From contig NZ_JAFREL010000048.1 in the NCBI RefSeq assembly GCF_017377655.1, positions 1 to 42,026 of the forward strand: 42,026 nt of DNA, in the 5' to 3' direction. Below, in pieces: positions 6,615-15,904 of the stretch (position 1 is its first letter; each line of letters opens with the position of its first letter). Under the pieces are notes generated by a model, which was not told the origin of the DNA, ran no database searches, and was given only the letters and a program-made list of their open reading frames with translations. Made by a program: the position numbers and the translations under genes. This DNA is from Candidatus Enterococcus ferrettii. GTDB taxonomy: Bacteria; Bacillota; Bacilli; Lactobacillales; Enterococcaceae.

Positions 6615-8608
6615 GAGACACCTCCTTCTATCAAAATCAGCTGATGAATTGCACGAGTGGCAGCGACAAATAATTGCTGCTGGCCAGCTCGACCCGTAAA
6701 ATTCTCCACTTGGCTGTCTAATACAATTACTGCATCAAACTCTAATCCCTTAGCTGTGCCGACACCACACAAATAAGTCCCCACTTTGTCAAGAGTCTGG
6801 TTGTTGTCCTGCAGTAAAGTAATAGAAATCGAATCCTTTAGACGATCATACCAGTTTTGTGCCTGATGTGTGTTTTTCGTAATTAAGGCAATTGTTTGGA
6901 AATTGGAAGTTAACATCCTCACCTGCTTTTTTATTACTGCCAATCGATTGCTGTCTTCAATTTGCAATACTACAGGATCTGCTCCGTGGCGAATAACTGG
7001 TTCAATCAACTGATCTTGAATTAATCCTTTGGCAAAATTCATAATTTCGAAGGTTGAACGATAGCTCTTAGTTAGCTGCACTAAGTTGGCGTCCGAAAAA
7101 ATCTGCTGAAGTTGGGAAAGATTCATAAAATTAGTTGCTGTTATTTGCTGTGTATAATCGCCGACTAATAATTTTTGGCAAGGGAATAAATCCTTGATCA
7201 CTCTCAGCTGCATCATCGTGTAATCCTGTATTTCATCAATCACCACATATTTGTTTTCTTCAAAGGTTAGTGTCTGATCAAAAAAGGATTGAATATGAGC
7301 TAGTGGAAACAAATCAGAGTAGCAATAGCTTTTAAGTGGTTGAATGTCTTGATCATTTAAAAAAGCGTCATAAATAGCAGCGCTTGAGCGATAGTTTAAG
7401 CATTGGATCAGCTTCTTCTTTAATTGATTCTTTGTAGGCAGTCGCTTTGGTCGAAACGGCTTATTCTTAACTTCTTCTATTATATCATTGGCAATCATCT
7501 CGAGACGTATAACAATTGGCTGCCGCCGATAGGCCTGAAATCGTCTATTTAAATAATCGGGAGGAAATTCATAGCTGCCAACTTCCAGCAATTCTGCTTC
7601 GAAAATCGTTTGTTCCATCTTGTATAAAAAGTTCTGCAGATCTTTGACACTTTTTGATGTAGCCAAATAGCTGATTTGAGCAGGCAGCTGGTCTGCTATC
7701 GCCAACTCGGTTTCTTCCAATCGAGAGATCGTCGCTTTCTGCTTAGTTAACTGCTCCATCAGCAAATCAATACTCCATTCATTCACTGGTTCTTCGCCGA
7801 GCTCGGGTAACACTTCAGAAATATAGCTGCCAAATACACGATTCGGAGATAAAATCGTAATTTGATCGGAAGAGAGTCGTTCTCGCTCCTGATACAAAAG
7901 AAAAGCTATCCGATGTAAAGCAATCGATGTTTTGCCTGAACCAGCTACACCATGGACAATTAAATCTTTGTGATTAGTGGACCGGATAATTTGATTCTGC
8001 TCTTTTTGAATTGTGCTGATAATCGTAGACATTCGCCCACTTTGTTGGTTACTCAGTTCCTTTTGCAAAATGTCGTCAAAAATAGTTGTGTGCGTATCTA
8101 ATACATAGTTAAGTTCACCCGCTACAAATTTCAGTTGCCGTTTTCCAGTAATAGCTCCCTTAACTAAACCGTTAGGAGCCTCATAATAAGCAGCACCAAA
8201 GTCAAAATCATAAAAAAGGCTGGCAATCGGTGCTCGCCAGTCGTAAATCAGCAGCTGGTTTTGTTCGTTTGAAAAGGAAAAGCGTCCAATGTATAAGGCG
8301 TCAGCCTTTGTTTCACCATCAAAAAGAAAATCAACTCGAGTAAAATAGGGATTGGATAATTGTTTTTGCAGCTTTTCTAACTGCTGGAACTTAATTGAAC
8401 TAGCTAAAATTTGCTGCTCCTGCAGACGAACATTAGTAAACATTTCATGAGGATCAATCTCTCCTTTGTAGTTAACCAGATATGTCTGAAACTGCTGTAG
8501 TTCCTCAGTAGCTGAATTCAAGGAGCCAGTTAATTGTTTTTGCTGAGTCAGCATTTGCTGTTTAATCTGCTCCCAATTTTTTTGTTCTTCCTTTTCAATT
8601 GCATTCAT
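6611..8608 (-). CDS. HelD/HelR-like UvrD-family helicase (RNA polymerase-associated)
   Basis: 665 aa. A coiled-coil N-terminus (about residues 1-85) is followed by family-specific motifs ALYIGRF and YDWRAPIASLFYDFDFG (about 105-138), Walker A GVAGSGKTSIALHRIAFLLY (about 220-239) and ILSPNRVFGSYIS. Later motifs are the Walker B-like YVVIDEIQDYTMMQLRV, then LTKSYRST, GTAKGLEFDAVIV and FVAATRA. In Bacillus subtilis HelD removes stalled RNA polymerase from DNA, and actinobacterial HelR gives rifamycin tolerance by the same action. This protein is shorter than B. subtilis HelD (about 770 aa) and is probably a paralogue-type member. AAAGGGAG precedes the ATG, and a TATAAT (8649-8644) lies upstream. 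It is translationally coupled to the AraC gene. Confidence 0.88.
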   Translation of the reverse strand: MNAIEKEEQKNWEQIKQQMLTQQKQLTGSLNSATEELQQFQTYLVNYKGEIDPHEMFTNVRLQEQQILASSIKFQQLEKLQKQLSNPYFTRVDFLFDGETKADALYIGRFSFSNEQNQLLIYDWRAPIASLFYDFDFGAAYYEAPNGLVKGAITGKRQLKFVAGELNYVLDTHTTIFDDILQKELSNQQSGRMSTIISTIQKEQNQIIRSTNHKDLIVHGVAGSGKTSIALHRIAFLLYQERERLSSDQITILSPNRVFGSYISEVLPELGEEPVNEWSIDLLMEQLTKQKATISRLEETELAIADQLPAQISYLATSKSVKDLQNFLYKMEQTIFEAELLEVGSYEFPPDYLNRRFQAYRRQPIVIRLEMIANDIIEEVKNKPFRPKRLPTKNQLKKKLIQCLNYRSSAAIYDAFLNDQDIQPLKSYCYSDLFPLAHIQSFFDQTLTFEENKYVVIDEIQDYTMMQLRVIKDLFPCQKLLVGDYTQQITATNFMNLSQLQQIFSDANLVQLTKSYRSTFEIMNFAKGLIQDQLIEPVIRHGADPVVLQIEDSNRLAVIKKQVRMLTSNFQTIALITKNTHQAQNWYDRLKDSISITLLQDNNQTLDKVGTYLCGVGTAKGLEFDAVIVLDSQVENFTGRAGQQQLFVAATRAIHQLILIEGGVS

Positions 8609-8690
8609 GATCTAGTCACTCCCTTTAGTCACATCAATCATTTATTATAAAGGAAGCGTCGAGCGTATTTTTGTCCAATCCTGCGACTTT

Positions 8691-8951
8691 TTATTGCTCT
8701 AAAGATTGATAAAATTGTAACAACTGCTGTTTGCGTTCAGCTGGTAAATCCTTCTTAGATATTTCCTGGATAGCGCCTTCAATCCCGTAAAGCATATGCA
8801 AGCAGGCTCCCGCATCTCGCTGCATCCGAATCTTTAAAAACGTCGCCTCAGTTCCGGATTTTTTTAAGTCTTCAGAAGATTCAATCCCAATAGCCGTTAA
8901 ATGTTCAGCTAGCACTTTTCCAACGTTAGGTAAGGTTTGTAATTCTGTCAT
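8691..8951 (-). CDS. TfoX C-terminal-domain protein
   Basis: 86 aa. The first 30 residues form a helix-hairpin-helix (TLPNVGKVLAEHLTAIGI, then SSEDLKKSG), and the rest (YGIEGAIQEISKKDLPAERK) completes the small all-helical fold of the TfoX C-terminal domain. Full-length TfoX/Sxy activates competence genes in gamma-proteobacteria, but free-standing C-terminal domains in Firmicutes have no settled role, so competence should not be assumed. The start overlaps the zinc-ribbon gene stop by 4 bases (ATGA), giving coupled translation in a three-gene TetR operon. Confidence 0.85.
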   Translation of the reverse strand: MTELQTLPNVGKVLAEHLTAIGIESSEDLKKSGTEATFLKIRMQRDAGACLHMLYGIEGAIQEISKKDLPAERKQQLLQFYQSLEQ

Positions 8952-9193
8952 CGTTTAACTCTCCTCCAAGCTGGTAAATCCTTCATCATCGTTTCTACGA
9001 CTCCGACAGCTGCATCGGCATCAATTCCTTGAGTCCGGATGACAAAAGTGAGTAGGTTTTCCCGTTTTTCTTTGTAGGTTTGCATTCGTCCATCAGGCGC
9101 AGCGCAATGTAAACAATAGTTTTTACTAACGTCTTCTTGAGCATGATCCTCCGGTTTTTCCATCGGCATTCCACAAGCAATACATTTCTTCAT
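8948..9193 (-). CDS. Small putative zinc-ribbon protein
   Basis: 81 aa. Two cysteine pairs, CIACGMP (residues 4-7) and CLHCAAPDG (about 27-30), form a zinc ribbon, followed by a helical tail (about 38-81, RENLLTFVIRTQGIDADAAVG and AWRRVKR). This agrees with the putative zinc ribbon family (Zn_ribbon_2-like), whose members often sit beside small regulators. The function is unknown. It lies 6 bases downstream of the TetR gene and overlaps the TfoX-C gene, so it belongs to that operon. Confidence 0.8.
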   Translation of the reverse strand: MKKCIACGMPMEKPEDHAQEDVSKNYCLHCAAPDGRMQTYKEKRENLLTFVIRTQGIDADAAVGVVETMMKDLPAWRRVKR

Positions 9194-9199
9194 TTTCTA

Positions 9200-9778
9200 T
9201 CAACCTTTCCGTACTAAGTGTAAATAGCCTTCAATCCATTCATCCTTATAACGTTCAATCACTGACGTATCTGGTGCAAACATAACCTTGTTCTGCAGAT
9301 AGTAATGAATAATTCCAAGCCAGGTATTAAAAAGCAAATGAGGCGGTATACCTGTAAGTTGACCTTCTTTCTCTAATAAAATCAACAAATGGGCGGATAA
9401 GGTTGACTGATGACCAAATAATTTCTCTTGAGTTGTCTTGGGCAAAGCTGTCATGTTAGTAATTATTTGTGTGTAAAAAGCTTCTTTCTCTTGCAACAGG
9501 GCTAGATGCTGAGCCAAAAATTCTTCTAATGTTCCGCTGTTAGCCACAACCTTATGAATACGAGTATTCATGCTTTTGAAAAAATTATTAATGACTGTAT
9601 CAATCAAATCTTCCCGTGTAGGAAAATGTAAAAACAATGATCCATGAGCTAATCCAGCTGTCTGAGCAATTTTACTGGTAGACACTTGGAACCCTTCTTC
9701 AGCAAATAATCGACTAGCTGTTTTTATGAGTTTTTTTCTGGTTTGTTGTTTCTTTTTTTCTCGTACTGACTCTGCCAT
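9200..9778 (-). CDS. TetR-family transcriptional regulator
   Basis: 192 aa. The N-terminal helix-turn-helix is clear (TRKKLIKTASRLFAEEGFQ, then STSKIAQTAGLAHGSLFLHFPTREDLI, about residues 13-60). The helical C-terminal half is the ligand and dimer domain, and its inducer cannot be predicted. GGAGGG lies 8 bases before the ATG. A near-perfect palindrome at 9799-9812, just upstream of that site, is a good candidate for its own operator, so the gene and the two small downstream genes are probably autoregulated. Confidence 0.9.
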   Translation of the reverse strand: MAESVREKKKQQTRKKLIKTASRLFAEEGFQVSTSKIAQTAGLAHGSLFLHFPTREDLIDTVINNFFKSMNTRIHKVVANSGTLEEFLAQHLALLQEKEAFYTQIITNMTALPKTTQEKLFGHQSTLSAHLLILLEKEGQLTGIPPHLLFNTWLGIIHYYLQNKVMFAPDTSVIERYKDEWIEGYLHLVRKG

Positions 9779-9798
9779 TTTACTGACCCTCCACTCAC

Positions 9799-9812
9799 TG
9801 AGTATACACTCA
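9799..9812. promoter_or_regulatory. Candidate TetR operator
   Basis: TGAGTATACACTCA is a 14-base palindrome with a single mismatched pair, placed about 20 bases before the tetR ATG. Its position fits autorepression. Confidence 0.55.
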
Positions 9813-9905
9813 TTTTATTATTGAAACCATTCTCTGTCAATTGATCTTTTCGACTTTTTCCTTAAATGGTAAGATAAAGATACTTCATCAGAAAGAGAGT
9901 CAATT

Positions 9906-10844
9906 ATGAAAACCTGGGAAAGTATTCAACAAACCATCAATTATATAGAAGAAAATTTAGGAGAAATCATCACCTTACCAGATTTGGCTGCTGTGGCGCA
10001 TCTCTCTCCATTTTATTTTCAGCGTCTATTTAAGAAACTAGTCGGCCGACCAGTCATGGAATATGTGAAGTTGCGGCGTTTAGCTAGATCCTGTCAGATC
10101 CTGGCAACTACCCAGGGAAAGATTTTGGACATCGCCTTGGCAGTCGGGTTTAATAGTCATGCTTATTACACCAAAACATTTAAGGCTGCTTACGGAATGA
10201 CACCTGAGCATTATAGGCTGGAAAAACCGGCTTTGAATCAAATGCTTCAGCCGGACTTAACAATGACCCAAGTCATCCTGACAGAAAATGATTCTTTTAT
10301 TACTGAAGACATGGTGCTGAAGATTCAGCATCGTAATTTGACTGAGGCAGAATATTATCTGGGCATTATCGGGCAGCTGATAATTGGAAATAATATCCCA
10401 ATTGGCGGGACAACTGGGATTAATCAGGCTAATACTCTTTGGCAGGAATTTCACCAACTAAAAGCGGAGCTTCCAGAACTATTTACTGGAAATATTGAGT
10501 TAGGCGCTTCTTTCCTGCAGGATTCTTCGCTTGATCCTCTGGCCTTAAGCTCATCACAGACCTTTGATTATTTTGCAGGTGGAAAAGTGAAGCAACCAAA
10601 GCATAGTGCACTAAAGACATGGACGATTGAACCAGGGGATTATATTGTTTGCAGCTTTGAGGCAGAAAATACAGACGAGATGAGAAATGCTGCTCTTGCT
10701 AAAGCACTCAGTTATTTGTTGGGGACATGGCTGCCGAGACAACATTTAATCACCGAAGCTTATTCACTAGAAAAATATTTTACAGCCCCTGCTGAGGAGG
10801 CTGCTGCAATAGAAATTTGGGTAGCACCATTACCAATGCCATAA
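9906..10844 (+). CDS. AraC-family regulator with GyrI-like effector-binding domain
   Basis: 312 aa. The N-terminal AraC domain (about residues 1-105) has both helix-turn-helices (ITLPDLAAVAHLSPFYFQRLFK and ILDIALAVGFNSHAYYTKTFKAAYGMTPEHY). The C-terminal part (about 125-312) looks like a GyrI-like/BmrR-type ligand-binding domain with the characteristic GDYIVCSFEAE strand and IEIWVAPLP at the end. Proteins of this build (SoxS/Rob-like or YdeE-type) often sense hydrophobic drugs. It is transcribed away from the tetR operon and converges on the UvrA-like gene, with a shared terminator. Target genes are not visible. Confidence 0.88.
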   Translation: MKTWESIQQTINYIEENLGEIITLPDLAAVAHLSPFYFQRLFKKLVGRPVMEYVKLRRLARSCQILATTQGKILDIALAVGFNSHAYYTKTFKAAYGMTPEHYRLEKPALNQMLQPDLTMTQVILTENDSFITEDMVLKIQHRNLTEAEYYLGIIGQLIIGNNIPIGGTTGINQANTLWQEFHQLKAELPELFTGNIELGASFLQDSSLDPLALSSSQTFDYFAGGKVKQPKHSALKTWTIEPGDYIVCSFEAENTDEMRNAALAKALSYLLGTWLPRQHLITEAYSLEKYFTAPAEEAAAIEIWVAPLPMP

Positions 10845-10847
10845 AAG

Positions 10848-10879
10848 AAACCTGCCGCCATCTCAGCGACAGGTTTTTT
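10848..10879. terminator. Bidirectional terminator between the AraC and UvrA-like genes
   Basis: AAACCTG-CGC pairs with GCG-CAGGTTT around a short loop and is followed by six T on the plus strand. The A-rich upstream side provides the T-run for the minus strand. Confidence 0.8.
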
Positions 10880-10881
10880 CT

Positions 10882-13137
10882 TTATAGGGAAGCTTCAAGA
10901 TATGGCTTAGTAATAGAATCTTCACTATCCAGTAATTCTTGGGGAGCTCCGCTAAACAGAATCTCTCCCCCTTTGGCTCCGCCTTCTGGTCCAACCTCGA
11001 TTAACCAATCTGCCTGCTTCATAATAGCTAAATGGTGTTCCAATAAAATCAAACTATTGCCTTGGTCTACCATTTGATTAAACAGTTGAAGCAGCTCTTG
11101 GATATCAGCCAAATGCAAACCATCCGTTGGTTCATCGAGTAAATAAATGGAGCCTTTTTTATGCAGCTGCCCTGCCAGCTTTAAGCGCTGGAGTTCTCCG
11201 CCAGATAAAGTGGTTAAGGATTGATTTAGTCGAAGATAGCCTAAACCTACATCCACTAAAGCCTTTAATTGCTTACTAAACTTTTCTTTCACGAAAAAGT
11301 GATAAGCTTCATTCACCGTAAAATGTAAAACATCGACAATACTTTTACCTTGGTAATGATACTTTGCGATCTCTGGTGCGTAACGTTCCCCATGACAAAC
11401 CTCACAAACTGTTACGATATCCTCCATAAAGGACATGTCAGTTACAATGACTCCTTTTCCGTGACAACGTGGACAAGCACCTTTGGAGTTATAGCTGAAG
11501 TAGGCAGCGGAGATATCATTCGCTTTAGCAAACAATTGCCGAATGTCACTGAACACATTTAGATAAGTTAGCGGTGTTGATCGCAAATTAATTCCAATAT
11601 TCTTCTGGGAAATTGCTACAATCTCACGTCCTTCTTCCAATGCCATCTGGCGGACTGCTTCACCTAAAGAGCTCTTTCCTGATCCAGCCACGCCGCATAA
11701 AACGGTGAGGACACCTAAAGGTACATCCACTGAGACGTTCTTCAAATTATGAATCGAACTGTTTTTCACCTGTAATGAATCAGTTGATTTTCGTACTTGC
11801 GACTTCAACGGCAAGCGGCTTTGTAATAACTGGCTGGTGATGGTTCCACTTTTGAGAAAATCCTGATAACTACCTGCAAATTGAATTTCGCCACCGGCTT
11901 CACCTGCGCCAGGACCAATGTCAATAATATAGTCAGCTGCTTCGATTAACTGTGGATGATGTTCTACTAAGATGACTGTGTTGCCCTTATCTCGCAGCAT
12001 GGTTAAAGCCTTTTTGAAGCGATCAATATCTTTCGGGTGCAATCCGGCACTAGGCTCATCCAACACATACATAATATCCGTTAAAGAGCTGTTGATATAT
12101 TTGGAAATTTTTATCCGTTGTGCTTCCCCACCAGATAATGTTCCTGTAGAACGGGCTAGGGTTAAATAGCTTAATCCAATATCCAATAAGGCAGCTAAAC
12201 GTTTTTGTAATTCTCGTTTGATATCTGCCGCTAAAGGATCATCAATTATTTTGACAAAATCAGTTAATTCATCCAAAGACATTAAAACTAGATCTGAAAT
12301 ATTTTTTCTTTTAATTAAACAAGTTCTTACCCGATCATTGACTCTTGTCCCGTGACAAGCTGGACAAGTTTCTACTGTAACAAAGTGATTCAATTGTTTT
12401 TGATGTCTTTTCCCTTCATCTTTATTCAAAATGCTGCGCTGCATGCGAGGAATAAGTCCTTCGAACAAAGCTGTATGAGGCCATTCTTTAGGCGGATTTT
12501 TCAACTTAATTTGTGGCGAGTACAAGAATAAATCCAATTCTTCCGGTGAGTAATCCTTAATTTTTTTGTCTAAATCAAATAAGCCACTGTTAGCATACCT
12601 TTTCCAACGCCAAAAGCCATGGTGAAAGGTAGGAAAATCGATGGCATCTTCATTAAGGGATTGATTAAAATCCACTAGTTTATGAATGTCGATGGTAGTA
12701 GTCAGACCTAGACCATCACATTCAGGACATTTTCCCTCCGGATGATTGAATGAAAAGGTATCGGAATAACCAATAAATGGTTCCCCTACTCGAGAAAAGA
12801 GCAGGCGCAAAAAGGTGTAGATATCAGTATAAGTACCGACTGTTGAACGAGCATTTGCAGACAGTTTTTTTTGGTCAATTACAATTCCCACCGGCAACTG
12901 TTCAATAGCTGCAACTTCTGGTCGGCCGTACTTAGGTAAATATTGTTGTAGAAAGCTGGGAAAAGTTTCGTTTAACTCTCGACGTGATTCTGCTGCCAGA
13001 GTGTCAAACACCAGTGATGACTTTCCAGAACCTGATAATCCAGTAACAACCGTTAGCTGCTTTTTGGGTATTCTAGTTGAAACATTTTTTAAATTATTTT
13101 GTCGAGCATCTTTGATCGTGATCCATTGCTGTTCCAT
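10882..13137 (-). CDS. Short UvrA-like ABC ATPase (UvrA2/drug-resistance type)
   Basis: 751 aa, about 190 shorter than housekeeping UvrA (about 940). Two ABC ATPase halves are visible: GLSGSGKS (33-40) with TLSGGEAQRIKISKYI and YVLDEPSAGLHP in the first, and GVAGSGKSSLGEAV with TLSGGELQRLKLAGQL and LLDEPTDGLH in the second. Zinc modules CPECDGLG, CPACHGTR and CPRCHGKG/CEVCHGERY remain. The protein runs almost directly from the first ATPase signature into the family core, so the UvrB-binding and insertion domains of true UvrA appear missing or reduced. Related proteins (DrrC-like) protect producers from DNA-binding drugs, so a role in tolerance to such agents is likely but unproven. AAGGAGG precedes the ATG. 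Confidence 0.85.
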   Translation of the reverse strand: MEQQWITIKDARQNNLKNVSTRIPKKQLTVVTGLSGSGKSSLVFDTLAAESRRELNETFPSFLQQYLPKYGRPEVAAIEQLPVGIVIDQKKLSANARSTVGTYTDIYTFLRLLFSRVGEPFIGYSDTFSFNHPEGKCPECDGLGLTTTIDIHKLVDFNQSLNEDAIDFPTFHHGFWRWKRYANSGLFDLDKKIKDYSPEELDLFLYSPQIKLKNPPKEWPHTALFEGLIPRMQRSILNKDEGKRHQKQLNHFVTVETCPACHGTRVNDRVRTCLIKRKNISDLVLMSLDELTDFVKIIDDPLAADIKRELQKRLAALLDIGLSYLTLARSTGTLSGGEAQRIKISKYINSSLTDIMYVLDEPSAGLHPKDIDRFKKALTMLRDKGNTVILVEHHPQLIEAADYIIDIGPGAGEAGGEIQFAGSYQDFLKSGTITSQLLQSRLPLKSQVRKSTDSLQVKNSSIHNLKNVSVDVPLGVLTVLCGVAGSGKSSLGEAVRQMALEEGREIVAISQKNIGINLRSTPLTYLNVFSDIRQLFAKANDISAAYFSYNSKGACPRCHGKGVIVTDMSFMEDIVTVCEVCHGERYAPEIAKYHYQGKSIVDVLHFTVNEAYHFFVKEKFSKQLKALVDVGLGYLRLNQSLTTLSGGELQRLKLAGQLHKKGSIYLLDEPTDGLHLADIQELLQLFNQMVDQGNSLILLEHHLAIMKQADWLIEVGPEGGAKGGEILFSGAPQELLDSEDSITKPYLEASL

Positions 13138-13265
13138 GAGCGAACCTCCTTATTATTGATCAAAATAGTTGGTCATCTTTAGTCTAGGACATTCTAGCAA
13201 GGAACGCAAAGAAACCAATTTTGGGTATCATTTATTAAGTAATCATCACAAACCCCCTATTTAGT

Positions 13266-13294
13266 TTGACGCCTTTTACTAAAACCTATAGAAT
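13266..13294 (+). promoter_or_regulatory. Promoter of ltaS
   Basis: TTGACG (13266-13271), a 17-base spacer and TAGAAT (13289-13294) match the sigma-A consensus. It lies about 40 bases before the ltaS ATG. Confidence 0.65.
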
Positions 13295-13331
13295 AAATGA
13301 TGATTGCACTTTCAGAGATAAGGAGCGTTAT

Positions 13332-15434
13332 ATGTCTCATATAAAAAAATATAAAAACTTTGTAAATACTAGAATCGGCTTTTTTAGTTTACTGATAGTA
13401 TTACTATGGGTAAAAAATATGTTCGGTTATGTCATGGATTTTCACCTAAGCTTGCAAAGTCCTTTACAGTTCTTCATTTTAGTAATTAATCCGATCAGTG
13501 TTTCTATGTTGCTGATCAGTATTGGTTTGTTCATTAAAAGAACACGCGTTGCTTATACAACTTTATTTGGTATCTATTTACTATTATCGATCTGGCTTTT
13601 CTCAAATGCGGTATATTACCGCGAGTTTACAGATTTTATCACGATTAATACATTGTTAGGTGCTGGACAGGTTTCAACAGGTCTTGGGGAAAGCGCGGTT
13701 CGTTTGTTCAGAATCTATGATATTTTTTACATTATCGATTTGTTTATTCTCCCGCTTTTATTATGGAAGAAAAAGATTGAATTGGATGATCGAGTTCCTC
13801 GATTGCGTCAAGCTACCGCTTTAGCAATGGTTTCACTTTTAATCGGAAGTGGAAATTTGTTTTTAGCTGAAATCGACCGTTCAGGGTTACTCAGTCGTCA
13901 GTTTTCTCGTGAACATTTAGTAAAGTATCTTGGAATCAATGCGTTTACTTTTTATGACGGATATCAAACATATCAAAATAATCAAGTCCGAGCGGAAGCT
14001 AGTCCAACTGATTTAAAAGAAGTTGAAGATTATGTGGATGAACATCAGACAGCACCAAATGATCAAATGTATGGCATTGCTAAAGGTAAGAATGTTGTAT
14101 ATATTCATTTGGAGAGTTTTCAGCAATTTTTAATTGATTATCAGCTGACTGATGAGAACGGCGAAGCTCATACCGTTACGCCCTTTCTGAATAGCTTATT
14201 CCACGATCAAAGCACTTACAGCTTTGATAACTTTTTCCATCAGGTAAAAGCTGGTAAAACTTCTGATGCGGAAACACTCTTGGAAAATTCTTTATTTGGA
14301 CTAAACCAAGGGGCATTATTTACACAAATGGGCGATAAGAATACGTTCGAAGCTGCGCCAAACATTTTACAGCAAACAGCAGGTTATACTTCAGCGGTTT
14401 TTCATGGTCACTCAGCTAGCTTTTGGAATCGAGATGCTACCTATAAGCATCTTGGCTATGACTATTTCTTTGATTCAAGCTATTATGATATTAACGAGGA
14501 GAACTCATTCCAATACGGGATGCATGATAAACCGTTTCTAAATCAATCAGTTCAATATTTGGAACACTTGCAACAACCTTTCTATGCAAAAATGATTACG
14601 GTGTCTAATCACTACCCTTATTCCAGCTTTAATAATGATGAAGACGGGTTTCCGGTTGCTAATACAAATGATTCTACTATCAACGGTTACTTTGCTACAG
14701 CGAATTATTTGGATACAGCACTGCAGGAATTTTTTGATTATATGAAAGCAAGCGGTTTGTATGATGATTCTATTTTCGTGCTTTACGGCGATCACTATGG
14801 AATTTCTAACACCCGTAACAATGAACTCGCGCCGTTATTAGGGAAAACCTCTGAGGATTGGGGTGACTTTGATAATGCTCAAATGCAACGTGTACCTTTC
14901 ATGATTCATATCCCTGGTCAAACCGATGGGGAAGTTAATCATACTTATGGCGGACAAGTAGATGTTTTACCTACGTTGCTGCATTTATTGGGAATATCAA
15001 CTGATGATTACTTGATGTTAGGTCAGGACCTCTTTTCTTCAGAACACAAACAAGTAGTTGCTTTCCGAGACGGTGACTTTGTAACACCGGATTATACTTT
15101 CTATGGAGGCAAGGTTTACGATAATCAAACTGGTTTGCCAGTTGATGAGCCAAACCTAGAGCAGCAAAAGCTTTTTACGGAACTAAACCAGGCAGTTGAT
15201 GAGCAATTAATGACCTCAGATAAAATTAACAACGGAGATTTGCTTCGTTTCTATCAAGGCAGTAACTTAAAGTCTATTGATCCTCAAGACTTTGATTACC
15301 ATGACCAGCTAGAGCGATTGCTTCAAATTGAGGCAGATAAAGGTGGAAAATCAACCAGTTTATATAGTAAAAATGATGAACAAACAACTGTTCCACTTTA
15401 TCGAACAGAAACCTATACTGAATACCAAAAATAG
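13332..15434 (+). CDS. ltaS: Lipoteichoic acid synthase (polyglycerol-phosphate type)
   Basis: 700 aa from the ATG at 13332, chosen because AAGGAG precedes it; a TTG at 13266 falls inside the promoter. Five hydrophobic segments in the first 185 residues anchor it in the membrane, followed by an extracellular sulfatase-fold domain. The catalytic features of LtaS are present: metal-ligand Glu in YIHLESF (about residue 261), nucleophile Thr in AGKTSDAE (about 310) and the metal site LYGDHYG (Asp/His about 487-488). It transfers glycerol phosphate from phosphatidylglycerol to build lipoteichoic acid. The C-terminal 80 residues are a polar tail beyond the catalytic core. It is a single-gene unit with its own promoter and terminator. 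Confidence 0.95.
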   Translation: MSHIKKYKNFVNTRIGFFSLLIVLLWVKNMFGYVMDFHLSLQSPLQFFILVINPISVSMLLISIGLFIKRTRVAYTTLFGIYLLLSIWLFSNAVYYREFTDFITINTLLGAGQVSTGLGESAVRLFRIYDIFYIIDLFILPLLLWKKKIELDDRVPRLRQATALAMVSLLIGSGNLFLAEIDRSGLLSRQFSREHLVKYLGINAFTFYDGYQTYQNNQVRAEASPTDLKEVEDYVDEHQTAPNDQMYGIAKGKNVVYIHLESFQQFLIDYQLTDENGEAHTVTPFLNSLFHDQSTYSFDNFFHQVKAGKTSDAETLLENSLFGLNQGALFTQMGDKNTFEAAPNILQQTAGYTSAVFHGHSASFWNRDATYKHLGYDYFFDSSYYDINEENSFQYGMHDKPFLNQSVQYLEHLQQPFYAKMITVSNHYPYSSFNNDEDGFPVANTNDSTINGYFATANYLDTALQEFFDYMKASGLYDDSIFVLYGDHYGISNTRNNELAPLLGKTSEDWGDFDNAQMQRVPFMIHIPGQTDGEVNHTYGGQVDVLPTLLHLLGISTDDYLMLGQDLFSSEHKQVVAFRDGDFVTPDYTFYGGKVYDNQTGLPVDEPNLEQQKLFTELNQAVDEQLMTSDKINNGDLLRFYQGSNLKSIDPQDFDYHDQLERLLQIEADKGGKSTSLYSKNDEQTTVPLYRTETYTEYQK

Positions 15435-15460
15435 TGGGAATGATTTCCCACTATTTTTTA
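15428..15460. terminator. Bidirectional terminator after ltaS
   Basis: AAAATAGTGGGAA pairs with TTCCCACTATTTT around a short loop, followed by further T. It also lies downstream of the convergent gene ending at 15489. Confidence 0.9.
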
Positions 15461-15488
15461 TTTACTATTCTTTTTTTACCTATCTACC

Positions 15489-15845
15489 CTACTCTTCCAC
15501 TACAATTACAGCCAAATCCTCTGATTTTTCTAGTTTGGGATGATCTGAGGAAGAATACCCATCATAAACAACTACTGAAAATTCCTGCTTAGCTTTTATT
15601 GCTAGAGCGATCAACTTCGCTATAGTACCTTCCTGCAAGTTTCCATTAATCACTAATTTTTTACGAGATTTATTTAATAAAGTAGTTAGCTTATCCATAG
15701 AATTCCGAGGATTTAGGTGAAAATCTTTGTACGTAATGAATTCGGAAATCTTTTTGGGCTTACAGCCTAATAAGATGTGCTTTTCTTCCAACACTGCTTT
15801 TGATTTATTTTGTCTTTCTAAAAGGTAATTCAAAATCATATTCAT
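15489..15845 (-). CDS. Hypothetical 118-aa protein, predicted target of the divergent MerR regulator
   Basis: I do not recognise the family. The sequence is basic in the first half (residues about 10-65) and has an alternating alpha/beta pattern in the second: KKLVINGNLQEGTIAKLIALAI (about 62-83), FSVVVYDGYSSSDHP, and LAVIVVEE at the end. It has no signal peptide, membrane helix or cysteine cluster. The start at 15845 has AAGGAG ten bases upstream; an overlapping ATG in another frame ends after 16 codons. Its promoter has the 19-base spacer typical of MerR-activated genes, with a dyad in the spacer, and the MerR gene is divergent. It is therefore probably induced by whatever ligand that MerR protein senses, as in BmrR- or TipA-type drug-response pairs. 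Confidence 0.7.
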   Translation of the reverse strand: MNMILNYLLERQNKSKAVLEEKHILLGCKPKKISEFITYKDFHLNPRNSMDKLTTLLNKSRKKLVINGNLQEGTIAKLIALAIKAKQEFSVVVYDGYSSSDHPKLEKSEDLAVIVVEE

Positions 15846-15904
15846 CCTTTTTCATCTCCTTTTTAATCCTTTACTTGAAGGTAATTTCAAAATGCTATAC
15901 CATA

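Noticed and set aside
10882..13137. Housekeeping UvrA of nucleotide excision repair
   Set aside because: It is about 190 residues too short, lacks the space for the UvrB-binding and insertion domains, and has no uvrB beside it.
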